Source: CAMTVQ01 sp947085255
GTDB lineage: Bacteria; Bacteroidota; Bacteroidia; Sphingobacteriales; Sphingobacteriaceae
Direction: 5' to 3'
Assembly: GCA_947085255.1 (NCBI GenBank)
Contig: CAMTVQ010000016.1
Span: forward strand, 1 to 26,168
DNA length: 26,168 nucleotides
Below the pieces are notes generated by a model, which was not told where the DNA came from, ran no database searches, and saw only the letters and a program-made list of their open reading frames with translations. Position numbers and translations under genes: made by a program. Position 1 is the first letter of the stretch; each line of letters begins with the position of its first letter. Below, one piece after another: positions 13,965 through 21,040 of this stretch.

Positions 13965-15377
13965 TTAGTTTAAAAATTCGCGAATATCAGTCATTATTTT
14001 ACTGGAAAGGCTTTGGGCGGTAGCCTCCGATTGTCCTTCTGTATAAATACGAATAATAGGCTCAGTATTTGATTTTCGTAGGTGTACCCACTCGTTATCA
14101 AATTCTATTTTAAGCCCATCTATGATGCTGTGTGGTTGTTTTTTATATTTTACTTGGATATTTTTCATCAGATTGTCTAAATCAATATCTGGTGTAAGTT
14201 CCATCTTGTTTTTAGCCATATAGTAATCTGGGTAGCTACGACGCAGTACCGAAATCGTTTTTTCTGACTTTGCCAAGTGGGTAAGAAATAAAGCAATACC
14301 TACTAATGCATCTCTGCCATAATGCAGTTCGGGATAGATAATGCCTCCATTTCCTTCTCCTCCAATAACGGCTTTTTTAGCTTTCATTTCGGTAACTACA
14401 TTTACCTCTCCTACGGCTGCTGCATAATGCGTGCCCTTTGCTTTTTCTGTAACATCGCGTAAAGCTTGGGTAGATGATAAGTTAGAAACAGTTGAGCGCG
14501 AATAGCCTTTCTCTGCCAATCGTGCATCGCTAGTGTTTCGCAAAATATAATCAGATATAGCTACTAAGGTATATTCTTCGCCAAACATGGTACCGTCTTC
14601 ACATACAAAACATAGGCGATCAACGTCGGGGTCAACAGCAATACCTAAATCTGCTTTATGGGTAATTACTTCGGTAGAAAGTGCGTTTAAGTTTTCGGGT
14701 AAAGGCTCCGGATTATGCGGAAATTTACCATCGGGTGTACAGTATAACTCTACTATTTGTGTTACCCCCAAAGCATTGAGTAATAGTGGTAAAAAGATGC
14801 CTCCTGTAGAGTTTACACAATCAATTACTACTCTAAAATTACATTTACGTATGGCATCCACGTCAACCAAAGGCAGTGCCAGTATCTGATTGATGTGTTT
14901 TTGTCCATAACTATTATCGTGTACCACCGTGCCCAATTCCATTACTTCAGCAAAATCGATCGTGTTGCTTTCGGCTAATACCAACAGTTCTTTCCCATCT
15001 TTATCCGAAATAAATTCGCCTTTACTGTTCAATAATTTAAGGGCATTCCACTGCTTCGGGTTATGACTTGCCGTTAGGATTATCCCTCCGCCAGCTTGTT
15101 CTAGGGGTACAGCAATTTCTACGGTTGGAGTAGTAGATAAACCAACATCAATTACATCAATGCCCATGCCTTGTAGTGTGCCTACTACCAAATTGCGCAC
15201 CATTTCGCCCGAAATACGTGCGTCTCTGCCAACAACAACTTTCTTGTTAGCTCCGCTATTTATAACCCATTGCCCAAAAGCGGCAGTAAATTTTACAATG
15301 TCAACAGGGGTAAGACCATTGCCAGAAGTGCCTCCAATTGTACCACGAATGCCAGAGATAGATTTAATTAATGTCAT
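13965..15377 (-). CDS. glmM: GlmM-like phosphohexomutase (phosphoglucosamine mutase candidate)
   Basis: The 470-residue product is a second alpha-D-phosphohexomutase. Active-site loops are TASHNP with phosphoserine S104, the metal loop DPDVDR (249-254), sugar loop GEGNGG (340-345) and phosphate-binding loop RKSNTEP (434-440). GEGNGG and the SNTEP form of the last loop point to amino-sugar substrates, consistent with the enzyme making glucosamine-1-phosphate for UDP-GlcNAc and peptidoglycan. The gene symbol is therefore likely but not certain. I choose the ATG complementing 15375-15377 (MTLIKSISGIRG); twelve upstream codons cross the divergent promoter region. It is followed by the cysteine desulfurase gene after 25 nt and divergent from the methyltransferase operon. 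Confidence 0.88.
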   Translation of the reverse strand: MTLIKSISGIRGTIGGTSGNGLTPVDIVKFTAAFGQWVINSGANKKVVVGRDARISGEMVRNLVVGTLQGMGIDVIDVGLSTTPTVEIAVPLEQAGGGIILTASHNPKQWNALKLLNSKGEFISDKDGKELLVLAESNTIDFAEVMELGTVVHDNSYGQKHINQILALPLVDVDAIRKCNFRVVIDCVNSTGGIFLPLLLNALGVTQIVELYCTPDGKFPHNPEPLPENLNALSTEVITHKADLGIAVDPDVDRLCFVCEDGTMFGEEYTLVAISDYILRNTSDARLAEKGYSRSTVSNLSSTQALRDVTEKAKGTHYAAAVGEVNVVTEMKAKKAVIGGEGNGGIIYPELHYGRDALVGIALFLTHLAKSEKTISVLRRSYPDYYMAKNKMELTPDIDLDNLMKNIQVKYKKQPHSIIDGLKIEFDNEWVHLRKSNTEPIIRIYTEGQSEATAQSLSSKIMTDIREFLN

Positions 15378-15384
15378 ATTTATA

Positions 15385-15392
15385 CAAAAGTA
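15385..15392 (-). promoter_or_regulatory. -7 box for glmM (TACTTTTG)
   Basis: The minus strand reads TACTTTTG, an exact TAnnTTTG match, 7 nt from the chosen glmM ATG. A TTTG occurs 14 nt further upstream (complement of 15407-15410), shorter than the usual -33 spacing. Position argues strongly for promoter function in this 49-bp divergent gap. Confidence 0.5.
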
Positions 15393-15413
15393 CAAAAAAG
15401 GTTTACCAAACAC

Positions 15414-15421
15414 TATATTTG
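15414..15421 (+). promoter_or_regulatory. -7 box for the methyltransferase-PAP2-ZIP operon (TATATTTG)
   Basis: TATATTTG matches TAnnTTTG exactly and ends 5 nt before the methyltransferase ATG at 15427, predicting a nearly leaderless messenger. No -33 element is evident. Confidence 0.5.
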
Positions 15422-15426
15422 CCTCT

Positions 15427-16167
15427 ATGCCTGATAAAACCTCTAAATGGTACCATAATTGGTTTAATTCGCCTTATTATCACATCTTGTACAAGCAGCG
15501 TGATGATGAGGAGGCTGAATTGTTTATTGACAATTTATGTGCTAAGCTAATGCCCAATAAGGAAGCATATTTATTAGATATTGCTTGCGGAAGAGGACGT
15601 CATGCCATTTACCTTAACAAAAAGGGCTATGACGTTACGGGTATTGATTTGTCGGGAGAGAATATAAAGCATGCCGCTATTCATGAAAACAAGCACTTGC
15701 ATTTTTATGTGCATGATATGCGTAATTTGTTTTATATCAATCATTTTGATATAGCATTTAACCTATTTACCAGTTTTGGATATTTTGCTAATAAGCGCGA
15801 TAATAACAAAGCGATAAGTGCTTTTGCTGCGGCTTTAAAACCAGGAGGAAAACTGGTGCTCGACTTTATGAATGCACATAAAATTGTGAATAGTTTAGTT
15901 ATTAAAGAAACAAAAACAAGCGATGGTATTGTGTTTCATATAAATCGTAAGGTAGAAAACGGATTTATAGTGAAGGAAATAACGTTTACCGATAAGGATA
16001 AACACTTTGCTTTTAAAGAAGAAGTACAAGCATTAGAACAAGCCGATTTTGAAGCCTATTTTACAACTAATGGTTTAATTGTAGAAGCTATTTATGGTGA
16101 TTATGACCTGCATGTATTTGATAAACAACAATCAGATAGATTAATTTTTGTTTGTAAAAAGGCATAG
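15427..16167 (+). CDS. Class I SAM-dependent methyltransferase
   Basis: The 246-residue protein has a Rossmann methyltransferase core. SAM-binding motif I is LLDIACGRGRHAIYL (49-63), followed by an acidic residue at the end of strand two (GIDLS, 73-76), the conserved DIAFNLFTSFGYF segment, and LKPGGKLVLDFMN near motif IV. The substrate cannot be read from the sequence; small-molecule, lipid or tRNA substrates are all possible. I start at the ATG at 15427 (MPDKTSKWYHNWF) because the reading frame upstream overlaps the divergent glmM gene. It is the first gene of a very tight operon: its stop codon touches the ATG of the PAP2 phosphatase gene, suggesting translational coupling and possibly a shared membrane-lipid role. 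Confidence 0.88.
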   Translation: MPDKTSKWYHNWFNSPYYHILYKQRDDEEAELFIDNLCAKLMPNKEAYLLDIACGRGRHAIYLNKKGYDVTGIDLSGENIKHAAIHENKHLHFYVHDMRNLFYINHFDIAFNLFTSFGYFANKRDNNKAISAFAAALKPGGKLVLDFMNAHKIVNSLVIKETKTSDGIVFHINRKVENGFIVKEITFTDKDKHFAFKEEVQALEQADFEAYFTTNGLIVEAIYGDYDLHVFDKQQSDRLIFVCKKA

Positions 16168-16728
16168 ATGGAGCAGTTGTTAGAATTTGATTATCGTGTG
16201 TTTTTCTTAATTAATCGAGATTGGACGAATGGTCTGTTCGATTTTGTACTGCCTATTATCAGAAATAAATACTTCTGGTCGCCACTGTATGTGTTTCTAA
16301 TTGCTTTTTTTATCACCAACTACCAAAAAAATAGCGCTAAAATTATTTCTTTATTACTACTAACTTTTTTTGTCTCGAATATACTAAGCAGCGAAATAAT
16401 TAAGCCTTTTTTCGAGCGTTTACGTCCCTGTAATGAGCCGCTCATACGCGATCAAGTTCGCTCATTAATTGCTTGTGGTTCAGGTTATAGCTTTACTTCA
16501 TCACACGCTGCCAATCATTTTTCTATTGCGTGTTTCTTGATATTTTTCTTTTACGATAGATACAAGTGGATACTGCCAGTTGGTGTGTTGTGGGCAGGTA
16601 GTATTAGCTATGCACAAGTATATGTGGGTGTTCATTATCCAGTAGATATTGCTTGTGGAGCTGTTTTGGGAGCTACTGTAGGGCTCTCGATGTGTTGGAT
16701 TCTTAAAAACAAAGTACTTCATGTTTAA
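16168..16728 (+). CDS. PAP2-superfamily membrane phosphatase
   Basis: This 186-residue integral membrane protein has about five to six hydrophobic segments and the three-part PAP2 active site. Motif 1 is K79 to R86-P87 (KPFFERLRP), motif 2 is S111-S112-H113 (TSSH in place of PSGH), and motif 3 contains H156 and D160 in VHYPVD. In motif 3 the usual arginine position holds Q150 (AQVYVGVH), a departure from the SRxxxxxH pattern. Relatives dephosphorylate phosphatidic acid, phosphatidylglycerophosphate or undecaprenyl diphosphate on the outer face of the inner membrane; which one applies here is undecided. The gene starts at the methyltransferase stop codon and overlaps the ZIP transporter start by 8 nt, so the three are translated together. 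Confidence 0.9.
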   Translation: MEQLLEFDYRVFFLINRDWTNGLFDFVLPIIRNKYFWSPLYVFLIAFFITNYQKNSAKIISLLLLTFFVSNILSSEIIKPFFERLRPCNEPLIRDQVRSLIACGSGYSFTSSHAANHFSIACFLIFFFYDRYKWILPVGVLWAGSISYAQVYVGVHYPVDIACGAVLGATVGLSMCWILKNKVLHV

Positions 16729-17425
16729 CTATATTGTTTTGTTTGCTGGAGCACTATTGGGTGGCTTGAGTATTTACGTGATAAAAAGCGATTATAGCCG
16801 CAATTTAAAATTGCTACTATCGTTTAGTGGAGCATTTTTATTCGCCGTTACGGTGTTAAATCTTATTCCCGAAGTGTATGAAATGGGTAATAAATTTACA
16901 GGTGTATTTATACTTGTAGGTTTTGGTTTTCAGTTGTTACTCGAGCAGTTTTCTACTGGTATAGAGCACGGACATATTCATCATCATCAACATAAAAACC
17001 AAATTTTTCCGTGGGGGGTAATGATTAGTTTGTGTATTCATGCTTTTTTAGAAGGTGCACCATTGGCACAAAAAAGCAACGAACCGTTACTTTTTGGAAT
17101 TGCTTTGCACCACGTTCCTGCAGCATTTGCTTTGGGTAGTATTTTACGCGAGTGTAATTTGTCACGCAATACAATACTGCTGGCGCTTATTAGTTTTGCT
17201 GCCATGTCGCCTTTAGGTTTTTGGCTGTTTTCGGTTATTAGTAGCAATAATCTATACCAAATATCCACCTATTTTAATTACATGATGGCTATTGTAATAG
17301 GTATGTTTTTACACATATCTACCACTATTTTGTTTGAAAGTAGTGTAGATCATCATTTTAATCATAAAAAAATAATCGCTATTTCAGCAGGAGCGCTTAT
17401 TGCACTTACTTACTTTTTTTTATAG
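16721..17425 (+). CDS. ZIP-family metal transporter
   Basis: The 234-residue protein has seven to eight predicted membrane helices and the binuclear metal centre of ZIP transporters: H107 and E111 in HAFLEG, and H130 with P133 in HHVPAAF. A histidine-rich loop (HGHIHHHQHK, about 83-92) lies between helices, as in many ZIPs. It should move zinc or a similar divalent metal into the cytoplasm. In the second motif the common HxxPEG becomes HHVPAA, losing the glutamate ligand, so selectivity or activity may differ. It is translated from an ATG overlapping the PAP2 gene by 8 nt, and its 3' end overlaps the oppositely oriented DUF5522 gene by 20 bp. I see no Zur-type operator in front of the operon. 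Confidence 0.9.
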   Translation: MFNYIVLFAGALLGGLSIYVIKSDYSRNLKLLLSFSGAFLFAVTVLNLIPEVYEMGNKFTGVFILVGFGFQLLLEQFSTGIEHGHIHHHQHKNQIFPWGVMISLCIHAFLEGAPLAQKSNEPLLFGIALHHVPAAFALGSILRECNLSRNTILLALISFAAMSPLGFWLFSVISSNNLYQISTYFNYMMAIVIGMFLHISTTILFESSVDHHFNHKKIIAISAGALIALTYFFL

Positions 17426-17573
17426 AGGTATTTTTCTCAGTTTTGCCGTATTGCCAGGGGCAGTGCTTACACCCACTTTTGCAACAGGTGCCTCTTTTTA
17501 GGTGGTACTCTTTAGTAAATACCATGTATCCTTCTTCGTTGAAGTAATAATCGTCGGGTTGTAATGGTTGCAT
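17406..17573 (-). CDS. DUF5522 small cysteine-rich protein
   Basis: A 55-residue frame from ATG (complement of 17571-17573) to TAA (17406-17408) encodes a protein matching the DUF5522 pattern: DDYYFNEEGYMVFTKEYHL, then KRGTCCKSGCKHCPWQYG. The cysteines at 30, 31, 35 and 38 with H37 look like a small metal-binding knuckle. The family is widespread in bacteria and has eukaryotic relatives, with no function known to me. The start overlaps the stop of the MBL nuclease gene by one base (TAATG), so expression is probably coupled to it. The lysine-rich tail (IKKSK) is encoded in the 20-bp tail-to-tail overlap with the ZIP gene. It is too short for many gene callers. Confidence 0.88.
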   Translation of the reverse strand: MQPLQPDDYYFNEEGYMVFTKEYHLKRGTCCKSGCKHCPWQYGKTEKNTSIKKSK

Positions 17574-18511
17574 TAGTTCAATGCTTTTACACGTATGTTT
17601 TTATCTGCAAAATAGCTGGCCACATGTTCTCCATCACCGTGTAGTGTCCAAATTTCGGTAGGTTTAGCTTGTTCAATCACCGTAAGTAAATCGTTCCAAT
17701 CAGCATGGTCGCTAATCAAAAGTAGGGTATCCGTGTTGTGTTGCGGCTTATTCCATCCTGTAACAAATATGCGTTTTACGTTTATGGCTTTTAAATACGA
17801 GCGGTAGGTAATAGGGGGAACAATATATACAACGTCCTCGTTATTTTTCATCAATTTTCGTCCATAAAATTGCCATTGCAAAGGCACGTTATGTTGCTCG
17901 TATATTCTATGAAAAGGGGCAATGCTATAATGCACTACTACTTGTTTTTGTGGGCAATAGGTATTTATTAAGGCAGTCATTCGTTGAGCTTTACCAATTG
18001 CATACGCACCTAATAAAATATTGTGTTTATCAGCATTGAGCTTAACTATTTCTGCAAGTACATCTGGGTGTTGGGTTTGCGGATTGGCAAAAGTTGTTTC
18101 GGTAATTAGCACGTCAGCGTTTACATAGTGATACGGCTCGCAGGTACTATCTGCCTGTAGTTTAAAATCGCCAGTATATAGGTAACGAATGTTGTTGTAC
18201 TCTAATAATACCTGAGCGCTCCCTAATATATGTCCAGCAGGATAAAAGGTAATCTTCACCCCGTTTACAATAAATGGTGATTGAAAAACTATTTCATGAG
18301 CAGTACTAGCTGTTTTTTTGCCATATCTGGCACGCATTAAAGCAAATGTAGCAGGTGTGGCATATACGTTTGTAGAGCCAGCTATTGCATGGTCGGCATG
18401 CGCATGCGATACTATAGATAGGGGTACGGCTTGTTGTGGGTCTATATAAAAATTGCCTACGCTACAAAATAATCCAATTTTGTCGAGCACTAAAAAATGT
18501 GGATCTATCAC
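17573..18511 (-). CDS. MBL-fold nuclease (mRNA 3'-end processing / ligase-associated exonuclease-like)
   Basis: The 312-residue protein has the metallo-beta-lactamase metal centre HAHADH (36-41), then H94 in PAGHILGSAQ, D115 in YTGDFK, and a late SDHADW (267-272) followed by HGDGEH (291-296). The combination GHILGSAQ, TGDF and SDHADW is that of beta-CASP/SNM1-like nucleases, including the exonucleases found beside bacterial ATP-dependent DNA ligases. No ligase or helicase gene is present here, so the partner may be elsewhere or the role different. It starts at a GTG (complement of 18509-18511) inside a 4-nt GTGA overlap with the coaE stop; no other plausible early start exists. Downstream it overlaps the DUF5522 gene. 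Confidence 0.85.
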   Translation of the reverse strand: MIDPHFLVLDKIGLFCSVGNFYIDPQQAVPLSIVSHAHADHAIAGSTNVYATPATFALMRARYGKKTASTAHEIVFQSPFIVNGVKITFYPAGHILGSAQVLLEYNNIRYLYTGDFKLQADSTCEPYHYVNADVLITETTFANPQTQHPDVLAEIVKLNADKHNILLGAYAIGKAQRMTALINTYCPQKQVVVHYSIAPFHRIYEQHNVPLQWQFYGRKLMKNNEDVVYIVPPITYRSYLKAINVKRIFVTGWNKPQHNTDTLLLISDHADWNDLLTVIEQAKPTEIWTLHGDGEHVASYFADKNIRVKALN

Positions 18512-19095
18512 TTGCTGCTAAATTGTTGATGAAGAGCCAAAACCTGAGGAATAATTAATTCTTGCTCTGTATTGTAAATAACGTAATCGGCTCGTTGTAC
18601 TTTAATCTGTTCGGGCAGCTGATGTTGCATGCGTTCTCTAACTTGTTCTTCTGTTGAGCCATCGCGTAGCATTGCACGTTGTATGCGTATGTTTTCGGGG
18701 GCACTAACCATGATGTTGATATTGTTGCGTTTATGCGCCTCTGTCTCGAAGAGCAAAGCAGCTTCTTTTACCACATAAGCACTATTTTTATGTGTATCTG
18801 CCCATGTATCATATGCTCTAAAAGTGGCGGGGTGAACAATGCTGTTTAATAGTGTCAATTGGTTAACATCATTAAACACAGTTGCTGCTAAATACCCTCT
18901 GTTGAGGGCGCCATCTTTAAAATAAACATCACTCCCAAATACGTTCATCAACTCTTTTATTAATTCTTTGTCGGTTGCCATTACCATTTTTGCTGTAGCA
19001 TCAGCATCAAATACAGGTACTCCCAACAAGGCGAAAAGTTTACAAATAATAGATTTTCCACTGCCAATTCCTCCTGTAATTCCTACTTTCAGCAT
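18508..19095 (-). CDS. coaE: Dephospho-CoA kinase
   Basis: This 195-residue P-loop kinase catalyses the last step of coenzyme A synthesis, phosphorylating the 3'-hydroxyl of dephospho-CoA. The Walker A segment GITGGIGSGKS (5-15) is followed by FDADATAK (29-36), and the lid and base-binding segments RIQRAMLRDG and QLPEQIKVQRADYVI are in place. Length matches the family. It sits 4 nt downstream of the YbbR-like gene and overlaps the MBL nuclease gene by 4 nt, so the unit YbbR-coaE-MBL-DUF5522 is almost certainly one transcript. The adjacency of coaE to YbbR, yajC, DUF1573 and nusB is a familiar gene order in Bacteroidota. Confidence 0.95.
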   Translation of the reverse strand: MLKVGITGGIGSGKSIICKLFALLGVPVFDADATAKMVMATDKELIKELMNVFGSDVYFKDGALNRGYLAATVFNDVNQLTLLNSIVHPATFRAYDTWADTHKNSAYVVKEAALLFETEAHKRNNINIMVSAPENIRIQRAMLRDGSTEEQVRERMQHQLPEQIKVQRADYVIYNTEQELIIPQVLALHQQFSSK

Positions 19096-19099
19096 CCTG

Positions 19100-20038
19100 T
19101 TATTTTTTTACTAAGAAATCTACTTTAGAAGGGGTAATATTTGTAATACGTATAAAATCAGGCTGTTTTATAACGCTTACTGGCAATAGCGTAATTTTTT
19201 GTTTTACCCATTGATTAATATTTACCGAAACCTCAAAATCTTCGGGTTTTACAGACTCAAATTTACTTAAAGGTACTAAGTAGGTTACTTTTACAGTAGA
19301 AGGGTAGGTGTTTACAATTAAGTCCAGTCTGTTTCCAATTATAGTTATAGGTAGTAAAATACTGTTTTCGGTAAACTGTTGTACCTGAACGGTTACATCA
19401 ACATTGGTGGGTGTAATGGTTATGTCTGGATTGCTTTTTTCTAGCAATAAGTTGGTTGTAAAATTGTTGGCCACATTTGTACGTTGTAGCGGAACTGTTT
19501 TTATAAAAGTTATACTATCTATTTCGCTGGCATTACCAATTAGCCAAGCACTATCGGGGCGTATTTCAATAGCTTCGCCGTAATAAAATTGTTTTGCAAA
19601 TGCTACAAGAGTATCCAATACGATAGGGACTTTTTTGCGAGAGCGGACATCGAATGTAATTGGTAATGTATCGGGGGATATGCTTAATAAATCAACGTTT
19701 TCGGGAAAATATTTTCGAAAATGGATAATACTATCCGATAATAAAATTTTCTTCTTCTTTAGTATAAGGTCGCTTAAGCTAAACTGTGGATTAGGATTTC
19801 TAATGCCCGCCCGTAGAGCAATAATGTTCCACCCGCTACCCCTTAATTTAAATGTAAATAGTTCCGGACTTTCAATAATTACGGCTCTTTTTTCGGGAAA
19901 ATTGGTGAAAGAGATGGCTCGATTAATGGTAAACGTGTAGCTTTTAGAGAGTGAAAATAGTACCCATGCAAATGCCGATAGCAGTATGCAGCCTAAAAAA
20001 ATAAAAATGCGTCTGCGGTTACGGCGCGTGTCAAACAT
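19100..20038 (-). CDS. YbbR-like domain membrane-anchored protein (CdaR-type)
   Basis: The product, 312 residues from the ATG complementing 20036-20038, has a basic N-terminus (DTRRNRRRIF), one membrane helix (about 11-30), and then an extracytoplasmic all-beta region with repeated YbbR-like modules, for example the segments ending FKLRGSGWN and PVSVIKQPDFIRI. Gram-positive CdaR proteins with this architecture bind and regulate the diadenylate cyclase CdaA. In Bacteroidota the partner is not certain and no cyclase gene is adjacent. A GTG three codons upstream (20047) is an alternative start lying 4 nt from a -7 box. The gene is 4 nt upstream of coaE and preceded by a terminator that separates it from yajC. 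Confidence 0.8.
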   Translation of the reverse strand: MFDTRRNRRRIFIFLGCILLSAFAWVLFSLSKSYTFTINRAISFTNFPEKRAVIIESPELFTFKLRGSGWNIIALRAGIRNPNPQFSLSDLILKKKKILLSDSIIHFRKYFPENVDLLSISPDTLPITFDVRSRKKVPIVLDTLVAFAKQFYYGEAIEIRPDSAWLIGNASEIDSITFIKTVPLQRTNVANNFTTNLLLEKSNPDITITPTNVDVTVQVQQFTENSILLPITIIGNRLDLIVNTYPSTVKVTYLVPLSKFESVKPEDFEVSVNINQWVKQKITLLPVSVIKQPDFIRITNITPSKVDFLVKK

Positions 20039-20051
20039 TCTTTTCACATAT

Positions 20052-20059
20052 CAAACCTA
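20052..20059 (-). promoter_or_regulatory. Candidate -7 box for the YbbR-coaE-MBL-DUF5522 operon (TAGGTTTG)
   Basis: The minus strand reads TAGGTTTG, an exact TAnnTTTG match, lying between the yajC terminator (20089-20121) and the YbbR-like gene. It is 13 nt from the ATG chosen here and 4 nt from the alternative GTG. Confidence 0.5.
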
Positions 20060-20088
20060 CCTTTTTTTTTGCTATTTATTATAGCAGT

Positions 20089-20121
20089 AAAAAGGGTTGA
20101 TGTTATGCATCAACCCTTTTT
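20089..20121. terminator. Intrinsic terminator after yajC
   Basis: Perfect 14-bp arms (AAAAAGGGTTGATG at 20089-20102 and CATCAACCCTTTTT at 20108-20121) enclose a 5-nt loop. On the minus strand the stem ends in a T-run, right for stopping the DUF1573-yajC transcript, whose last codon is 24 nt upstream. The next operon starts from its own -7 box. Confidence 0.88.
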
Positions 20122-20144
20122 AAAGTAATTTTATGAAAATAAAA

Positions 20145-20456
20145 TTATGCTTTTTGTACTTTTTGTGAGTTTTCTAATGAAATAGCTGATTTCTCCATTT
20201 TTACTTTTACATCAGGAGCTATTTCTACCATCAAATGATCGTCATTTACTTCGGCAAGACGACCATGTACACCACCCAATGTTACTACTTTATCGCCTTT
20301 TTTTAGGTTAGCAATAAATGTTTGTTGGTCTTTTAGTTTTTTTGTTTGTGGGCGTATCATAAAGAAATAAAAAACCACACCAATTAGTAAAATCATTACT
20401 AATTGCATACTACCACTGCCACCTTGCGGGCCTCCAGTCATTAATAAAATATTCAT
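20145..20456 (-). CDS. yajC: Preprotein translocase accessory subunit YajC
   Basis: This 103-residue protein has a short N-terminal segment, one membrane helix (about 18-34, LVMILLIGVVFYFFMIRP) and the conserved YajC cytoplasmic domain QTKKLKDQQTFIANLKKGDKVVTLGGVHG. The RPQTKK junction and GDKVVTxGGxxG motif are diagnostic. YajC associates with SecDF in the inner membrane and assists Sec-dependent export. Length matches the family. It follows the DUF1573 lipoprotein gene by 20 nt and is terminated by the hairpin at 20089-20121. secD and secF are not in this window. Confidence 0.96.
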   Translation of the reverse strand: MNILLMTGGPQGGSGSMQLVMILLIGVVFYFFMIRPQTKKLKDQQTFIANLKKGDKVVTLGGVHGRLAEVNDDHLMVEIAPDVKVKMEKSAISLENSQKVQKA

Positions 20457-20476
20457 CTTTATACTTTTTATTTGGT

Positions 20477-20926
20477 TTATTGAGCAGCTACTACTTCGCC
20501 TCTAAGGTACAGTATTTTTGTATTGGGTACTGTATTGGCTGTTATTGTAACCGTTTTATTTTGCAAGCCTATTTTTCCTTCGCTATTGAATACAATATCG
20601 ATAGTGGCGTTTTCTCCCGGTGCTATTGGGTCTTCTGGTTTTTTAGGAACCGTGCATCCACAACTGGCTGATGCATTTGAAATAACCAATGGAGTGCTGC
20701 CTGTGTTTTTTAGTCGGAAAGAGAAAGCTACTTTTTCGCCTTCTTCTATTTTACCAAAATCGTAAATCTCTTGCTCAAATTCCATTTTTGGTAATTTGGC
20801 AGTATCAATTTTACCATCGGAAGTCATTGGGATAGCTATGGCGTCAGCAGTGATGGTTTTATCGGATGCTTGACCACAACCTAAGCCTAATACGGCACAA
20901 AAAAAGAGGATAGTATTTAATTTCAT
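20477..20926 (-). CDS. DUF1573 lipoprotein
   Basis: The 149-residue protein begins with a type II signal peptide and lipobox LGLGC, with C17 the predicted lipidated residue. The mature part carries one DUF1573 domain: MEFEQEIYDFGKIEEGEKV, then FRLKNTGSTPLVISNASASCGCTVP, and a closing GLQNKTVTITANT strand. The SCGCTVP motif is the family signature and the fold is an immunoglobulin-like beta sandwich. The function is unknown, but the gene is regularly found next to yajC in Bacteroidota, hinting at a link with the envelope or export. It has its own -7 box 60 nt upstream (20987-20994), with a 16-bp palindrome behind it. Confidence 0.92.
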   Translation of the reverse strand: MKLNTILFFCAVLGLGCGQASDKTITADAIAIPMTSDGKIDTAKLPKMEFEQEIYDFGKIEEGEKVAFSFRLKNTGSTPLVISNASASCGCTVPKKPEDPIAPGENATIDIVFNSEGKIGLQNKTVTITANTVPNTKILYLRGEVVAAQ

Positions 20927-20986
20927 CTGTTTGTTTTTTGATTTTTAATGGTCAGATGCCTGCCTTGTCAGCAGACAGAGAACTCA

Positions 20987-20994
20987 CAAAAGTA
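20987..20994 (-). promoter_or_regulatory. -7 box for DUF1573-yajC (TACTTTTG)
   Basis: The minus strand reads TACTTTTG, an exact match to TAnnTTTG, giving a leader of about 55-60 nt before the DUF1573 ATG. No TTG is found at -33 spacing, which may mean activator help; a palindrome lies in that region (21008-21023). Confidence 0.5.
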
Positions 20995-21007
20995 AATATT
21001 ACCTTTT

Positions 21008-21023
21008 TGGTAATTGATTACCA
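21008..21023. promoter_or_regulatory. 16-bp palindrome, possible operator upstream of DUF1573-yajC
   Basis: TGGTAAT and ATTACCA (21008-21014, 21017-21023) are perfect 7-bp arms around TG. It lies 13 bp upstream of the DUF1573 -7 box, where a -33 element would be expected, and just after the nusB stop codon. No T-run follows, so an operator is more plausible than a terminator. The cognate regulator is unknown. Confidence 0.35.
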
Positions 21024-21040
21024 TGCTCGTTTCATACGAA

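Noticed and set aside
15160..15426. Long N-terminal extension of the methyltransferase frame
   Set aside because: It is antisense to the conserved N-terminus of GlmM and crosses the divergent promoters; the ATG at 15427 gives a normal protein start.
20950..20985. Short repeats around TGCCTGCC and GTCAGCAGACAG as a possible mobile repeat
   Set aside because: Arms are only four to five bases with mismatches; no clear hairpin or tandem unit.
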